Assembly: GCA_950295325.1 (NCBI GenBank)
Contig: OX485808.1
Span: forward strand, 31,829,180-31,893,179
From: Polytrichum commune
Taxonomy: Eukaryota; Streptophyta; Polytrichopsida; Polytrichales; Polytrichaceae
Direction of reading: 5' to 3'
DNA: 64,000 nucleotides
Position 1 is the stretch's first letter. The number at the start of each line of letters is the position of its first letter. The notes under the pieces are model-generated. The model ran no database searches. It was not told the origin of the DNA and saw only the letters and a program-made list of their open reading frames with translations. The position numbers were made by a program, and so were the translations under genes. This document shows, in pieces, positions 36,499 to 47,046 of the stretch.

Positions 36499-36717
36499 GT
36501 GATCCGGGAGATTTTTGGGCATAATCGGTTGAGATCCTAGTGTTTGCAAGTCCAAACAATTACATGTTGACATCCTTTGGTTTTCCTTTATTAAATTAGG
36601 GTATATTATATAAAATTCTCTAAAATGATCGGTATTTTTCCTATAGTATTGAACTTCAACATGTTATTTCTCAAACTCAACCGGTTCATATGTAACTAAT
36701 TGTTGGTTCTCCCCGAT
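36499..36717 (-). mobile_element. Family C element (minus)
   Basis: Plus-strand start GTGATCCGGGAGATTTTTGG and end TGTTGGTTCTCCCC are the two family C ends in reverse. The interior has AACCGGTTCATATGTAACTA. Confidence 0.7.
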
Positions 36718-36823
36718 CATAGTTTCTAGCCATTCTAGCTTCAAGTGTGTTTTTGTTTTAATTTTCTTTGCCTGCATCTTGTAGTTTTGGTAGCAATCAG
36801 AGCTCAAAGTACATTGTCCCCCT

Positions 36824-36835
36824 CCCCCCCCCCCC
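36824..36835. repeat. Poly-C run (12)
   Basis: Uninterrupted C tract followed by a poly-A tract. Confidence 0.9.
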
Positions 36836-36961
36836 AAAAAAAAACTAGACCCATTTTAATCCACTTGTTAATTAGTCTCTACCATGCAAGGTTTAAAAAT
36901 ACCTACAACTTGATTCACGGACAAGACAATCATTGGGCTCTCTATTCAAAGAAAGAAGAAA

Positions 36962-37068
36962 AAAGAAAAATTACGCCCGTACATTGTACCGGCATGAATG
37001 TAAGCCCGTTATCCAAATGCTTAACGCGGTGAACAGTGTTAAAGCATGAGGGGTTATGCCTCTTTTCT
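36962..37068 (+). repeat. Family L repeat copy
   Basis: AAGAAAAATTACGCCCGTAC, GTACCGGCATGAATGTAAGC and TTATGCCTCTTTT follow the order seen at 20.9 and 45.2 kb. Confidence 0.65.
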
Positions 37069-37069
37069 C

Positions 37070-37629
37070 TATTCAAAACTAATAATCAAGTTGATGGAAA
37101 AATTATTTATAAACACCTATTGTTGCTTCCACAATCAAATATACAAAACCACTAATGTGACAAGCACCCAAAAGGAGGTAAGGCAATGTGAAACACACAA
37201 AACGAATGCGGAAAGGAGGAGTTTTGAGCACCTTTACAATTTCAACAAACTATTTTGTTGGCCTTTGCTACAAGACCTAACTTCTAAGTCACCTAATGCC
37301 TTCAATCACCACATGCATCAACCACCCACATCAACCATCCGAATCCCCTTTTACTAGCCTCCATAAAGAACTGCGTCATGTTCCTCTTGCAACTCTAAGC
37401 AAGAAGAGGCCTTGTTCTCAACTCAACAACCCCTTCCAAAACCTCAATACTGCCTCTTCCATACATGCATGGATAAGATAAAGAGATAAGAAATTTATTC
37501 ATCCTAGTTTCATCTAATATTAAATACTCATCCTATAAAGTCTAGTGACACTACCATACAAGTACAACTGTTGTATATATTCTAGAGGTCCTTCATACAT
37601 GTACATAACTACGAGCTATAATTTATGTA
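37070..37629. other. No gene recognised
   Basis: Overlapping short open frames on the plus strand (up to 103 codons) without homology or splice support. Unassigned. Confidence 0.35.
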
Positions 37630-38118
37630 GCATATGTATACGTATGGTATTTAGTGTCATGCACACTATATGTGAAGGACCTAAACTAGATGCCTATTTG
37701 TCAACATAAGTAACTCTTTTGAATGAACTTTACTTAAATTTGACATTTAGTAATGAAGTACGCGAGTTGATAGTTTTCCAATTAGAATGCAAGGGGAGGA
37801 TATTATTCAACTTACTAATGGCAAGTTTCACGTGGTTACATTCTAGTATGCAAGAGGAATATATCCTCGAGCATGCTGATGGCAAATGTCAATTGTGTAC
37901 ACTTTGGTCAGCTTATAGACCATTGTGTAACAGAGGCATACACCTTGTAACATTATTGAACGTACTCATGCCAATATATTAGTCGGTGCACTTGAACACC
38001 AAGTGTCATGAGGTGACACTAATGTTGATGTTATGGATCATTAGTCTAACCTAGCATACACCTCAAATTAGGATAACTGACACTATTACGCATGTGACAT
38101 TGAATAGCATAAATGGTG
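37630..38118 (-). mobile_element. Family J element (inverted relative to the 46.4 kb copy)
   Basis: Left end GTATGGTATTTAGTGTCATG and right end GTGACATTGAATAGCATAAA form the same terminal inverted pair as in the 46376-46918 copy, with matching interior over most of its 489 bp. An open frame at 37719-37982 is not conserved between copies, so is not a gene. Confidence 0.68.
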
Positions 38119-38527
38119 TACTCCTAGAACTAAAAGCCCCCAACACTAGAGTCCAAAACACATTGCCACTCCACCTCCAAAACCACAACGCTACACATAA
38201 AGACTTTTTGAAACCGCAAACAAATGTGTGCTCAATAATGTTGTTAGATCTCCCTCAAATTGAGGAGTTTAAAAAATAGACTTTATTAATTGATATACAA
38301 GTATGACTTTGGTTTTTCTCCATCCTCTAAAGGTAAGAATATGAACCTTCCCCCATACATAACTCCAATTAGTATGTATCAATATGTCATCCTAATGTTT
38401 GCACCTTTGCGTTGGTGTATACCAAAGCCAAAAGGTGCACAATAACAAAAACATTGTGATGCTAATATTTGAGATGTAATGTAGTAATGATCCTTGTCCA
38501 TTGATTAGTAACTATAGAATTGAATAC
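38119..38527. other. No gene recognised
   Basis: Unassigned sequence between a family J and a family K element. Confidence 0.4.
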
Positions 38528-38625
38528 AAGTTTTTTTTTTGACATAAATTGAAAATTCAATTGCAAGAAAGTAACCAAAACACAACCAACACGAGCAAAT
38601 CAGCGCAACCCGAATGGAAATTAAG
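38528..38625 (-). mobile_element. Family K retroposon copy (minus)
   Basis: Minus strand has GGTTGCGCTGATTTGC, then TTGCAATTGAATTTTCAATT, then a poly-A tail (poly-T at 38529-38540 on plus). Confidence 0.68.
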
Positions 38626-38969
38626 AAATAACGCTCGTTTGAGGTCTAACCTTCCAAGTGACAGCTAAGTTGCTTTTAGAATCGAATATATGAACACATG
38701 GGAAATCTTGAGGCCATGGGGGGTGAAATCTTGACATTTTCAACCTTAAACGTAGGAGCAATGAAATTAAATGCACTGCTTTCTTTCTTTTCTTTATTGG
38801 ACATGTTCTTTCTTTCAACATGCTCTCGAAAATTTGAACTTACAAATTGAGATTTTCAAATCAAAAGTATTGCAATCTAAATAGAATTGAGCATTGCGTC
38901 ACTCGAGGAGGGAACGCCATGCTCCTTTGATATTGAGAATATAATCTTACGAGGTGTTCAGAATGTGCA

Positions 38970-38983
38970 TACCTCAAAATATG
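38970..38983 (+). repeat. Family K target-site duplication, left
   Basis: TACCTCAAAATATG, identical to 39084-39097. Confidence 0.82.
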
Positions 38984-39083
38984 TTTTTGCTTGATTTTTG
39001 GCACAAATTGAAAAAAATTAATTGTAAAAACGGAACCAAAATACAATCACCTTAGGAGAACCAGCGCAAACCGAGGTGACGCG
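38984..39083 (-). mobile_element. Family K retroposon, 100 bp, with 14-bp target duplication
   Basis: On the minus strand it runs from CGCGTCACCTCGGTTTGCGC to an A-rich end (CAAAAATCAAGCAAAAA). It is flanked by perfect direct repeats TACCTCAAAATATG at 38970-38983 and 39084-39097. The interior matches the copies at 28.3, 38.5 and 51.4 kb (TTTTGGTT..., CAATTTGTGCCAAAAA). These features support a retroposition event mediated by a LINE-type machinery. Confidence 0.8.
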
Positions 39084-39097
39084 TACCTCAAAATATG
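39084..39097 (+). repeat. Family K target-site duplication, right
   Basis: TACCTCAAAATATG, identical to 38970-38983. Confidence 0.82.
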
Positions 39098-40635
39098 AAG
39101 TGGTTTACCTAGAAGAATAATGGAAGAAAAAGCATTGATATACATCATATTTCAATATTCCAAAGCGAATAAGAATTTGGTCACATTTAATTTGTAATAT
39201 TTATGGTTGGTGAGCACATTCACTTCTAGGCTATTGCATATTGTACCCTATACACCCACCTCTAGTCACATTTAGAATGGAATGGAATGGGTCAAAATAA
39301 GGTAAGGTTGCTATCGTCACCACAATTTAACCATTAGTTCAACAATCTCGATATTTCAATGAAACAAATGGCCCTCATAAATGGTGTTGGTAATAAGGGA
39401 TCATTTTCTTGGACAAAAAATGTTGGCCCTTTTGGGGAGGACACATTTTGACTTGTAGTCATGGCAGGCAAACTCAACAATAAAGATTTATTTTATTTTT
39501 TATTTTTTATTTTTTATTTTTTAAAACTTGTGATTTGTAGGAATCATCATGGTACTTGTGAAAATATCACATGACACGTAAAAATGTCATAGAATGCCGT
39601 TTTCTCAAATAAAAGGAAGGGTGGCTTGAATTGGTCTTTGAAGGCAACTTTTGCCTACTCCACTTGGATGTATTTACAAGATACTAGTAACATTTGCAAG
39701 TGATAATGAGGAAAGAGGACTCTTGAATAAAATATGACAATGCTTGAAAATTTGTGAACGAAGCTAGGCATTTTAGATATGTAATGACACACATTTGAAT
39801 GATAAAGAATTCCAATATGTATATATGTATATATATATATATATATATGACAACATTTTAAAGAATTCACTTGTATAATGCACTTTTTTGTTGTTGTTAC
39901 TTCAAACACTCTAGATAGCAATCAAAACATAACATTCATCATATAAAAATAACATCTTCTTTAGTCTATCAACTTGTAACATAGGTGCCCATACAAAATT
40001 AATTTGAAATTGTAAATTTTTTCAAAGTTCAAGTGCACTTCACAAGACTAGAAATTGAGTCGGCCTTGAAAAAAAATGTCACATATGAATGTGACATTTT
40101 GACAAGCACTATGTTAAATTTCACGTCAACATTTGTCACATTTGCGAAGGGCACATTAAGATCCCATGGGGGAAGGGGGGGGGGGGGGGGGGTGTAAAAT
40201 ATACTTAACTTGTATACATCTTGGAAAAATCTAGACCGTTGGATCCAGTCAACTTTCAGGTTTATTCTGTTGATAGCTTTCATTTCTCTTTGTATGGCAC
40301 TTGAATTTTTTTTGGAACTTAAGTTTCATTTCCCAAGGTTAGGTTGTCTTTGCTCTTTGCTATTTTTTTTTGCAATGTTAGGATTTCATTGCTCTTTGTC
40401 TGGCACTTAAGTTTTTTTTACTCTATGTCTCAAGATTATGTTCTCTTTATTATTATTTTTTCAATATTTATATCTCTCATCCACACTCGTTTGTTGCTAT
40501 CATCTCTCTACACTACAGAACGTGGTCGTACCATTGATTTCCCTCCACTAGATGGTTTGATGATATGATAAAATATAATTCATAGATTTCATAACCAATG
40601 GCAAGACCCCACACTTCTTAAAGTACAAAGCAAAT
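39098..40635. other. No gene recognised; simple repeats
   Basis: Holds a (TTTTTTA)n minisatellite at about 39488-39522, a (TA)n tract at about 39826-39848, a small perfect hairpin AATGTCACAT/ATGTGACATT at 40074-40097 and a poly-G run of 18 at 40175-40192. Unassigned otherwise. Confidence 0.5.
40175..40192. repeat. Poly-G run (18)
   Basis: Longest uninterrupted G tract in the window. No retroelement relic recognised beside it. Confidence 0.9.
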
Positions 40636-41770
40636 GTAACCTTTTGTGTTGAGATGGTAATACAAATCCTTACAAAGACTCTTCAAATGGTAAAGTAATC
40701 CAATTTCTTTCCTTTGAAGGTAGAAGGGTCCCATTCACGAACAAGAAAAAACTTGCCTAGGGGTGAAGCGTCTATATTTCACACCAACTTTATATCGCCA
40801 TCGTCTCCCACCATATTTGAACATAACCTTGTGTTGAGACGATGACATTATTCTTTACAAATACTCATCAAATTCAACATTGAAAATAACTTTGATGGTA
40901 CGGTAACCCAAACTTCTTCCCTTTAGATGAAGAAGGTTAACACTCTCGAGCAAGAAAAGTTGGCCTTGGGGGTGAAGCGTCTTGTGTTCATCTCCCATTC
41001 TTGCCAACATCCTAGCAAATGTAATCACACCATGAAGTGAGGATACAAATACTTCTCAAACCCAATTTTGAAATAAAATTTGATGGTAAGGCAATCCAAT
41101 TCCTTTACTTTGAAACTAATCGAACCCCATTCTTGGGCAAAAAGTACTTACCCCACACTGAAACATCTCTCAATCACATCAAATCTTGTTGGCATCGTCT
41201 CTTTTGAGAAAATTCAGTCTTGTGCTGAGATAATGACATAAAACTGTAGAAACAATCCGTAGATCTTAATGTTGAAAAAAACCTTGACAGTAAAACCATC
41301 CAACTTCTTTCCTCTAAATGAATAGAAGGACCCTTGCCCAAGAGCGAAGTGTCCACTACAAACAAATGAGACCTCGACAACTCATTTTGCATCGGTGAAA
41401 TTTCTTACAAATCTACTACAATGATAAAAATTCAGATCGTTCGATGACGCAAGACAACTTCCCCTAACGAAAACGAGTTTGGCTAAGTCGCGTCCTTGTA
41501 ATGGTCTCTCATTCATGTCAACATTCCGTTGTCGCTATCCCTCTAGCAAATCGTAAATACAATCTTGTGCTAAGAGGGTTACAAATACCCTCACGAATAC
41601 TCCTCACATCTAACATGGATTTTTTTTATAAAAAAAACACCTTAAACTTGGAGGGTAAGATAATACAACTTCCTAGCTAAGTTTGAAGGTAAGTTAGAAG
41701 GGTCCACCGTCTCATTCTCCAACAAGGAAAAAAATCTTCACTTGTTGTATCATCATTGGCATGTAAGATA
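40636..41770. repeat. Degenerate ~193-bp tandem (satellite-like) repeat, about six units
   Basis: Units are recognised by a recurring order: CTTGTGTTGAGACGATGACA-like head, TTACAAATACTC, AACATTGAAAATAACTTTGATGGTAAGG-like block, CCAACTTCTTTCC, GAAGGGTCCC, GAGCAAGAAAA and GGGGTGAAGCGTCT. Heads fall at about 40641, 40827, 41021, 41215, near 41395 (shortened unit) and 41559. The period is not a multiple of three and no frame persists, so it is not a repeated protein domain. Confidence 0.78.
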
Positions 41771-42157
41771 GTGTGACTAGTACCACAACAAACCCCACTA
41801 CTTGTGTTGACCTTAGATAGTTGGGCGGCCTTTGTGTGGAGTCCTTCAGTTGGTGGGAGAGTCGACTTTCATGTCAAGGTGAAGAAGGGGATATTGGTGT
41901 GGCATTTGGTGTGATTGCTTGGACCCATATGATATGATATGATATGTATGTACTTAACACTTAAAAGGACCAAGGGGCTCAATGTACGGCCCAAACACAC
42001 AACTTCTACAAGCCTCATAAAATCTTTAAAATAGAATTTTCAATATTCATGGAATTGAAATTATATTTTCACATTATTTTATGTTGAGGGAAAAGTAAAT
42101 ATAATTTCATATGTGACATAAATGATCAAAATGTTAAGTTTGTATTTGCATCCAAGG
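41771..42157. other. No gene recognised
   Basis: Contains a short (GATAT)n tract near 41934-41950. Otherwise unassigned. Confidence 0.4.
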
Positions 42158-42415
42158 GCGAGGATTAAAGAACAAACACTATAAAGACACGTGTCTCAAA
42201 GAGATTAGATTGTGTTACCATATTTTATGAATTATTCCACACTCGATAGTGAACACAATTGGGAGGACCTATGTATTTAGTTAACATGCACTTCTGATAA
42301 CCATAAGTAAAAAAAGGGAAGTCCGTTTTTTCGTTGATGCTTCATCATAGGGTTGCTAATGCAACACACTTTTGCAGATGTGAATATGATAATAGAAGAT
42401 AGAGGACAAGGAAAA
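42158..42415 (+). mobile_element. Family A element, 5'-truncated copy
   Basis: Shares CGAGGATTAAAGAACAAACA, AGTGAACACAATTGGGAGGA, CACTTCTGATAACCATA and GATGCTTCATCATAG with other A copies. The outer 5' inverted repeat is missing. Confidence 0.7.
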
Positions 42416-42420
42416 CAGAG

Positions 42421-42665
42421 AGAGGAAATAATTGTATACGTGAGCATAGTACCTTTCATCCATCCAACATGAACTTGACCCCCTATAGATTTGTTGCCGA
42501 TTCATCTCAAATGACATGTAGTACACTAATTCAGATTCTTTGAAGTTGATTCCAATGCCATACAATTTTTTTAAAACATAACCTCTAGGCTGCATACTAT
42601 TTCATGACTTTTTATGTTGGATGAATGTCGAGAGGTACACTCGTATAGGATGATTGCCTCCCTCC
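42421..42665. mobile_element. Family M MITE, full length
   Basis: 245 bp with imperfect terminal inverted repeats: GAGGAAATAATTGTATACG ... TCATCCATCCAACATGAAC on the left and TTATGTTGGATGAATG ... TATAGGATGATTGCCTCCCT on the right. No coding capacity. Sits directly after a family A copy. Confidence 0.75.
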
Positions 42666-43422
42666 AAGAAAAACTACCCAAATAACACCCACTTACTTCC
42701 CCTTCCACAAGTGCTCAATTTGCATTGGGTGTGCCGTCGTCATCTCCGGATTTGGAGTCGAAGAAGAAAGTAGGAATCTCCGATCTTTTTGCTAGAGCTT
42801 CTTCTTCTTCTACTTCTTCTTCTTCTTTGGGCTTTAGAAGGCTGTTGCCTTCAATAACGATTGGTGATCCAAAGTTGTACCTAAGTAGGTGGCACACCTT
42901 ACGACTTGAAAGATGTGCCTCCACGTTTTCAAACCGACTCTCGAAATCAATACAAGTGTAATAGTAATTTTGATTCACACAAACACTAGAAGGATAAGAG
43001 TTTTTGGTAATTGACCTTCGTCATTGGAAAATCTATAAATTCATCACTATGGTAGATTTGTATTTTTTTAAGGGGTGCATGATGGTTGTCGAGGACACAT
43101 ATGCTAATAGTGAAGACTTTATTAAGACAATGCTATGTTCATCCTTTTGCAAGAGGGGAAGCCTACATTCACTAAATTGGTTGTCAATGTTTTATTCATT
43201 AACTTGGACAAATGAAGTTGGCGGAGTGTATGAGATTCAATTCAAAGAGGTTCTACCATGGTCTAGGTATTATTCTTGGGTTCATGGATTTTGATTGCTT
43301 GGAATGGGGTCCCTTAGCCGGGGTTGAACGATGTTATGTAGTCAATACATCAATATAGATTGCTTATAACAACATTTCATTATCGTGTTGCATAACAACA
43401 CTAAGTAGCTAGATGATGGTCT
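42666..43422. other. No gene recognised; short acidic/serine-rich open frames
   Basis: A (CTT)n tract at about 42800-42834 gives a serine-rich frame on the plus strand and a Glu-rich one on the minus strand. The plus frame at 43004-43294 (96 codons) has no recognisable feature. I see no splice structure or homology, so I do not call a gene. Confidence 0.35.
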
Positions 43423-43431
43423 CTTCCAAAG
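43423..43431 (+). repeat. FB1 left target-site duplication
   Basis: CTTCCAAAG, repeated at 44548-44556 on the other side of FB1. The first C is ambiguous because the right end of FB1 is a run of C. Confidence 0.85.
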
Positions 43432-44547
43432 GGGGTACGTTAAAGTACCCCCAACGAACTTATAGGGGAGGCAGATTCGGGCAGGGGCAGCCACCCGCCC
43501 AAAATTTTTAAATTTTCTGGATTCGACCAAAAACTGCTGCATGTCCGCCCGACTTCAAAAAAACCATTGCCCTTGCATTCTTGAAGACTACTTATCCACA
43601 AATCCCATATTGAGTGCATTTCACCTTCAAGGTCCAAAATCCAATATATATGTTCACTTCCATTGAGTAAATAAGCGATTGACTGGGATTTCATTTTCAA
43701 AATGAAATCGCCAATAAAACATGTAAATGACTAAGAAGTCAAAAATATTATAAAACCCTCATTAGCATTGAGGTTATGATTTTTGTGACTTGCCATTGCA
43801 AGGGTCTTTGTCATTCTAAAATGGAACTAAAATGAGTGGTTTAAATTTAGTATGTTAAATATTATAATCTTTTAGTTAATACCTTCTACTTTCACAAAGT
43901 TTCCATACACATTTAAACTAATTAAGTGTGATTGAATGTAATTAAGTCTAGTTAATTCTGATTAATCCTAATTAAGACCAATTAAATAAAAAATTATGCT
44001 TACCAAATTAATTAAGCCTTATTAATGATAAAATAGACTTACTGGAATTAATCACACTTAATTAATTTAAATGCATATGAATACTTTGTGAAAGTAGAAG
44101 GTATTAACTCGACTATAATACTGAACATACTGAAAATAAAGCTGCAAATTTTAGTTCCATTTTAATGAAAAAGACCCTTGCAATGGCAAGTCACAAAAAT
44201 CATAACCTCAGTGCTAATGAGGGTTTTATGATATTTTTGACTTCCTAGTTAATTACATGCTTTATTGGCGATTTCATTTTGAAAATGAAATCCCAGTCAA
44301 TCGCTTATTTACTCAATGGAAGTGAACATATATATTGGATTTTGGACCTTGAAGGTGAAATGCACTCAATATGGGATTTGTGGATAAGTGGTCTTCAAGA
44401 ATGCAAGGGCAATGGTTTTGTTGAAGTCGGGCGGACGGGCAACAGTTTTCGGTCGGATCCAGAAAATTTAAAATTTTTGGGCGGGCGGCTGCCCCTGCCC
44501 GAATCTGCCTCCCATGTAAGTTCGTTGGGGGTACTTTAATGTCCCCC
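43432..44547. mobile_element. FB1: long foldback DNA transposon (TIR-MULE-like), ~1.12 kb
   Basis: The two halves are inverted copies of each other for about 500 bp from each end, meeting in an AT-rich TTAATTAA-dense centre near 43.98 kb. Both arms carry the same open frame (43700-43440 minus, 44279-44539 plus), so that frame is a by-product of the duplication. Each terminus is itself near-palindromic (GGGGTACGTTAAAGTACCCC on the left). The element is flanked by TTCCAAAG at 43424-43431 and 44549-44556 (9 bp if the preceding C is counted), a target duplication size typical of hAT (8) or Mutator (9). No transposase is present. Confidence 0.88.
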
Positions 44548-44556
44548 CTTCCAAAG
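44548..44556 (+). repeat. FB1 right target-site duplication
   Basis: CTTCCAAAG, matching 43423-43431. Confidence 0.85.
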
Positions 44557-45195
44557 AAAGATGTTGTAATTAAATAGTTGATAACCTATAGTTGCTTGTT
44601 GAAAATTCTATAATTGATAGCTCCTCATAAACATGGAATCCCGGAATTAAAGGAGAATCACGCTTGCTCAATACGTGGTCACACGGGACACAACCAAGGA
44701 GCTGAGTAATGTGAAGTGTATGACTTCCACATAAGTATGTGTCAATTGCACTAATTGTAAATGCTCCCCCCCCCCTCTTGTTATGACACTTGGTGCACTT
44801 TCCAATCCAATCATGACACCTCATATCTACATTCCTCTCAACAATCGTCACATGGAAAAGTCATCACAATCCGGCGGATGAAACAATATCGCAATATGCA
44901 AGATAATTGCAAGACAATAATAATATTTTTCATATAGGATCGATTGTCATAACTTGATAACCGGTTGCTCATCCAACTAGGGGGCACCTTACAAAAAGTT
45001 CCTCGTCCTTTTCTCTTTATAGAAAGAAATGTTCATCCATAACTTCAATTTTTCATTCATCCATAAACATGTCTCATGAACAACTTGAGTAGGTGGATGC
45101 CTTGCAGGTTGTGTAAGGTAGAGCAAGCTAAAACCAACACTGCAAAATCTTGCACACTGGGTACATATTTATTTACGAGAACATTCATCACCTTA
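44557..45195. other. No gene recognised
   Basis: Contains a poly-C run of 10 at 44766-44775. Otherwise unassigned AT-rich sequence. Confidence 0.4.
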
Positions 45196-45320
45196 AAAAA
45201 AAAAAAAAAGACGAAAAAGTTACACATGTATCCAGTTATCGGCGTGAATGTGAGCCCATTAGCCTTATGTTGATCATGGTTATCCTTGATGCAACATAAG
45301 GTGTTATGCCTCCTTTTGAG
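45196..45320 (+). repeat. Family L repeat copy
   Basis: Poly-A-rich start, then CGGCGTGAATGTGAGCCCAT and GATGCAACATAAGGTGTTAT followed by GCCTCCTTT. The same order is seen at 20.9 and 37.0 kb. Confidence 0.65.
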
Positions 45321-45358
45321 AGGTGGGCTCTAGTAGTAAAATAGTTATCTAAAGTAAA

Positions 45359-45372
45359 GGGGGGGGGGGGGG
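45359..45372. repeat. Poly-G run (14)
   Basis: Uninterrupted G tract just beyond the KLDNK block of retroelement relic 1 on the minus strand. Confidence 0.9.
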
Positions 45373-46085
45373 AAGGGGACGGGTGCTTGTTTTGTTGTCT
45401 AGTTTTCTTTTGTTTAGGACTAAGTATGTGAGGTACTTGATGGTGTTTTGGTGTATGTTTTTCATGAGGGTTTACTAGATTTTGGGATTTTGAGATTAGT
45501 GAGTTTTTTTCAATGAAGTGTTCGTGTATGGCTTCTCTTACCCCGGTTGTGATGGTGATGACGGGGTTTACTTTCCATCCGTTGTTTTGTACAATGTTAA
45601 TTAGTGGGTCATATTTGGTGTGTTGTTGTTCGAGGGCTTGGTCGGGGAATCTTTCATGGCAATGTGTGAATTCTAAGAATTCGACTCAGTGTTTGGGGAG
45701 GGGGCATTGGTGTTGGTTTGGGGTTCTTATTATGCATAGGATGTCATATCTTAATTTTGCTTGGCATTGGCATGGTGTGGGGGTGTAAGTGCATTTGATG
45801 AGCAACCATTCTGGGATTATTGAGTCAAGTATTTTGTTGTTGAAGTTCCATGTGTTGATTAGTGCGAAGAACCTGATGAATTTGTTGGCTTGCAATGTTG
45901 TGGCATGATATTCTAAGGCTTTTTATGCGTGGGTTCTCACATGTTGAGAGGAGGTGGGGCCATGTGTCTATGTCGTTGTGGAGGGGGGGGGGGGGTGTTG
46001 TGTTGTTGGATGCCCTTCCTTTGTGTAGTATATCTTGGTTAAAGTCCCCGGTTAGGATGATTTGGTGTCTTGAGTGGTGGTTCAT
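45373..46085 (-). pseudogene. Relic 1 of retroelement-type ORF with EEP-like GDFN motif
   Basis: The minus-strand frames start near 46085 with HSRHQIILTGDFNQDILHKG, where IILTGDFN is the exonuclease/endonuclease/phosphatase (APE-type) signature of non-LTR retroelements. After a frame change come TWNFNNKILDSIIPEWLLIK, CQCQAKLRYDILCIIR, VEFLEFTHCHERFPDQALEQ, GWKVNPVITITTGVREAIHE, and in a third frame MKNIHQNTIKYLTYLVLNKR. The D ... EFT ... Q pattern resembles a PD-(D/E)xK nuclease core (inference). At least two frameshifts and stops make it dead. Poly-C runs at 45983-45995 and 45359-45372 sit in or next to it. No reverse transcriptase block is visible. Confidence 0.6.
45983..45995. repeat. Poly-G run (13)
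   Basis: Uninterrupted G tract. On the minus strand it encodes a proline run (TTPPPPLHND) in retroelement relic 1. Confidence 0.9.
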
Positions 46086-46311
46086 TCATCACCTTAACAT
46101 CAAACTCCTGGGCAGGTTTGGGATCACCTATAGTTACCAATAAACTTTGAGCACTTGTAAGCTTTGCACACGAGATTCAATCGAGGCTTACTTCACTCCC
46201 ATTTCAATTGCTAAAGAGAAACATCTTAAACCCTCAAGAATCTAATAACAACAAATGTACTCGTTGCTGAAAGTGACGGATTCAACACCATCTACATTAG
46301 TCCATATTTAG

Positions 46312-47046
46312 GACGAGGAGACATTATCGCATATGAATGCACCTCTCATCCATCCAACATACAATCTCAACCCCCTATAAGTTTATAATATTCAATGTCA
46401 CATGCGTAATAGTGTCACTTACCCTATTTTGAGGCGCATGCTAGGTTACATAAATGTTAACAACTGCATCATGAGTGTCACCTCATGACACTTGACGTTC
46501 AAGTGTGCTTACTAATGTCTTGGCATGAGCATGTTCAACAGTGTTATGAGGTGCATGCCTATGTTACAAAATGATCCACAAGTCGACTAAAACGTACATG
46601 AATGGCACTTACCATTAGTATGCACGAGCTTAACTTCCTCTTGCACACAAAACGTAAACACATGACACTTGCCATCAATACACTCAATAATATATTCCCC
46701 TTGCATACTAAATTGAAAGACTGTCATCTAAAGTATCCCAATGTGCTATTCCAAATGTCATAATGCAAACATTTTTAAACTTCAAAAAATCACTTACGTT
46801 GAAGATTGAATCATACTGGCAATTTGCAAGTGTGACACGTTGAGACCTCCAAGCATCTAGTCTAGGCCCTTCGCAAATAATATACGTGACACTAAACACC
46901 ATAAACAGTGTAAACCTATTCCAGAATCTTCAAAACTAAATCCAATGTCAAACCAACTTAAAAAATTCATCCTCAAAATACATATTCTTTCAGAAGCTTT
47001 ACGTTGGATGAATGAGAGGTACACTCATATGCGATGATTCCCTCTC
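46312..47046. mobile_element. Family M element split by a nested family J element
   Basis: The outer ends are an inverted pair: ATTATCGCATATGAATGCAC and CCATCCAACAT on the left, ACGTTGGATGAATGAGAGG and CATATGCGATGATTCCCTCT on the right. The 42421-42665 and 32979-33220 copies are ~245 bp. This one is ~735 bp because a family J element (46376-46918) lies inside. Family M sequence resumes after it (ATTCCAGAATCTTCAAA). Confidence 0.72.
46376..46918 (+). mobile_element. Family J element nested in family M
   Basis: Ends form an inverted pair: TTCAATGTCACATGCG on the left and TGACACTAAACACCATAAAC on the right. It aligns in reverse orientation with 37630-38118 over its length (for example GCGTAATAGTGTCACTTACC and GTCACCTCATGACACTTG). 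No coding capacity. The terminal CACTAAA motif suggests but does not prove a CACTA-type origin. Confidence 0.68.

Noticed and set aside
42715..42978. Acidic/serine-rich frames around a (CTT)n tract
   Set aside because: Composition is driven by the trinucleotide repeat, starts are non-ATG, and there is no splice structure or homology.
43440..44539. Two near-identical 86-codon frames on opposite strands
   Set aside because: They are the same frame in the two arms of foldback FB1. No homology; the match is explained by the inverted duplication.
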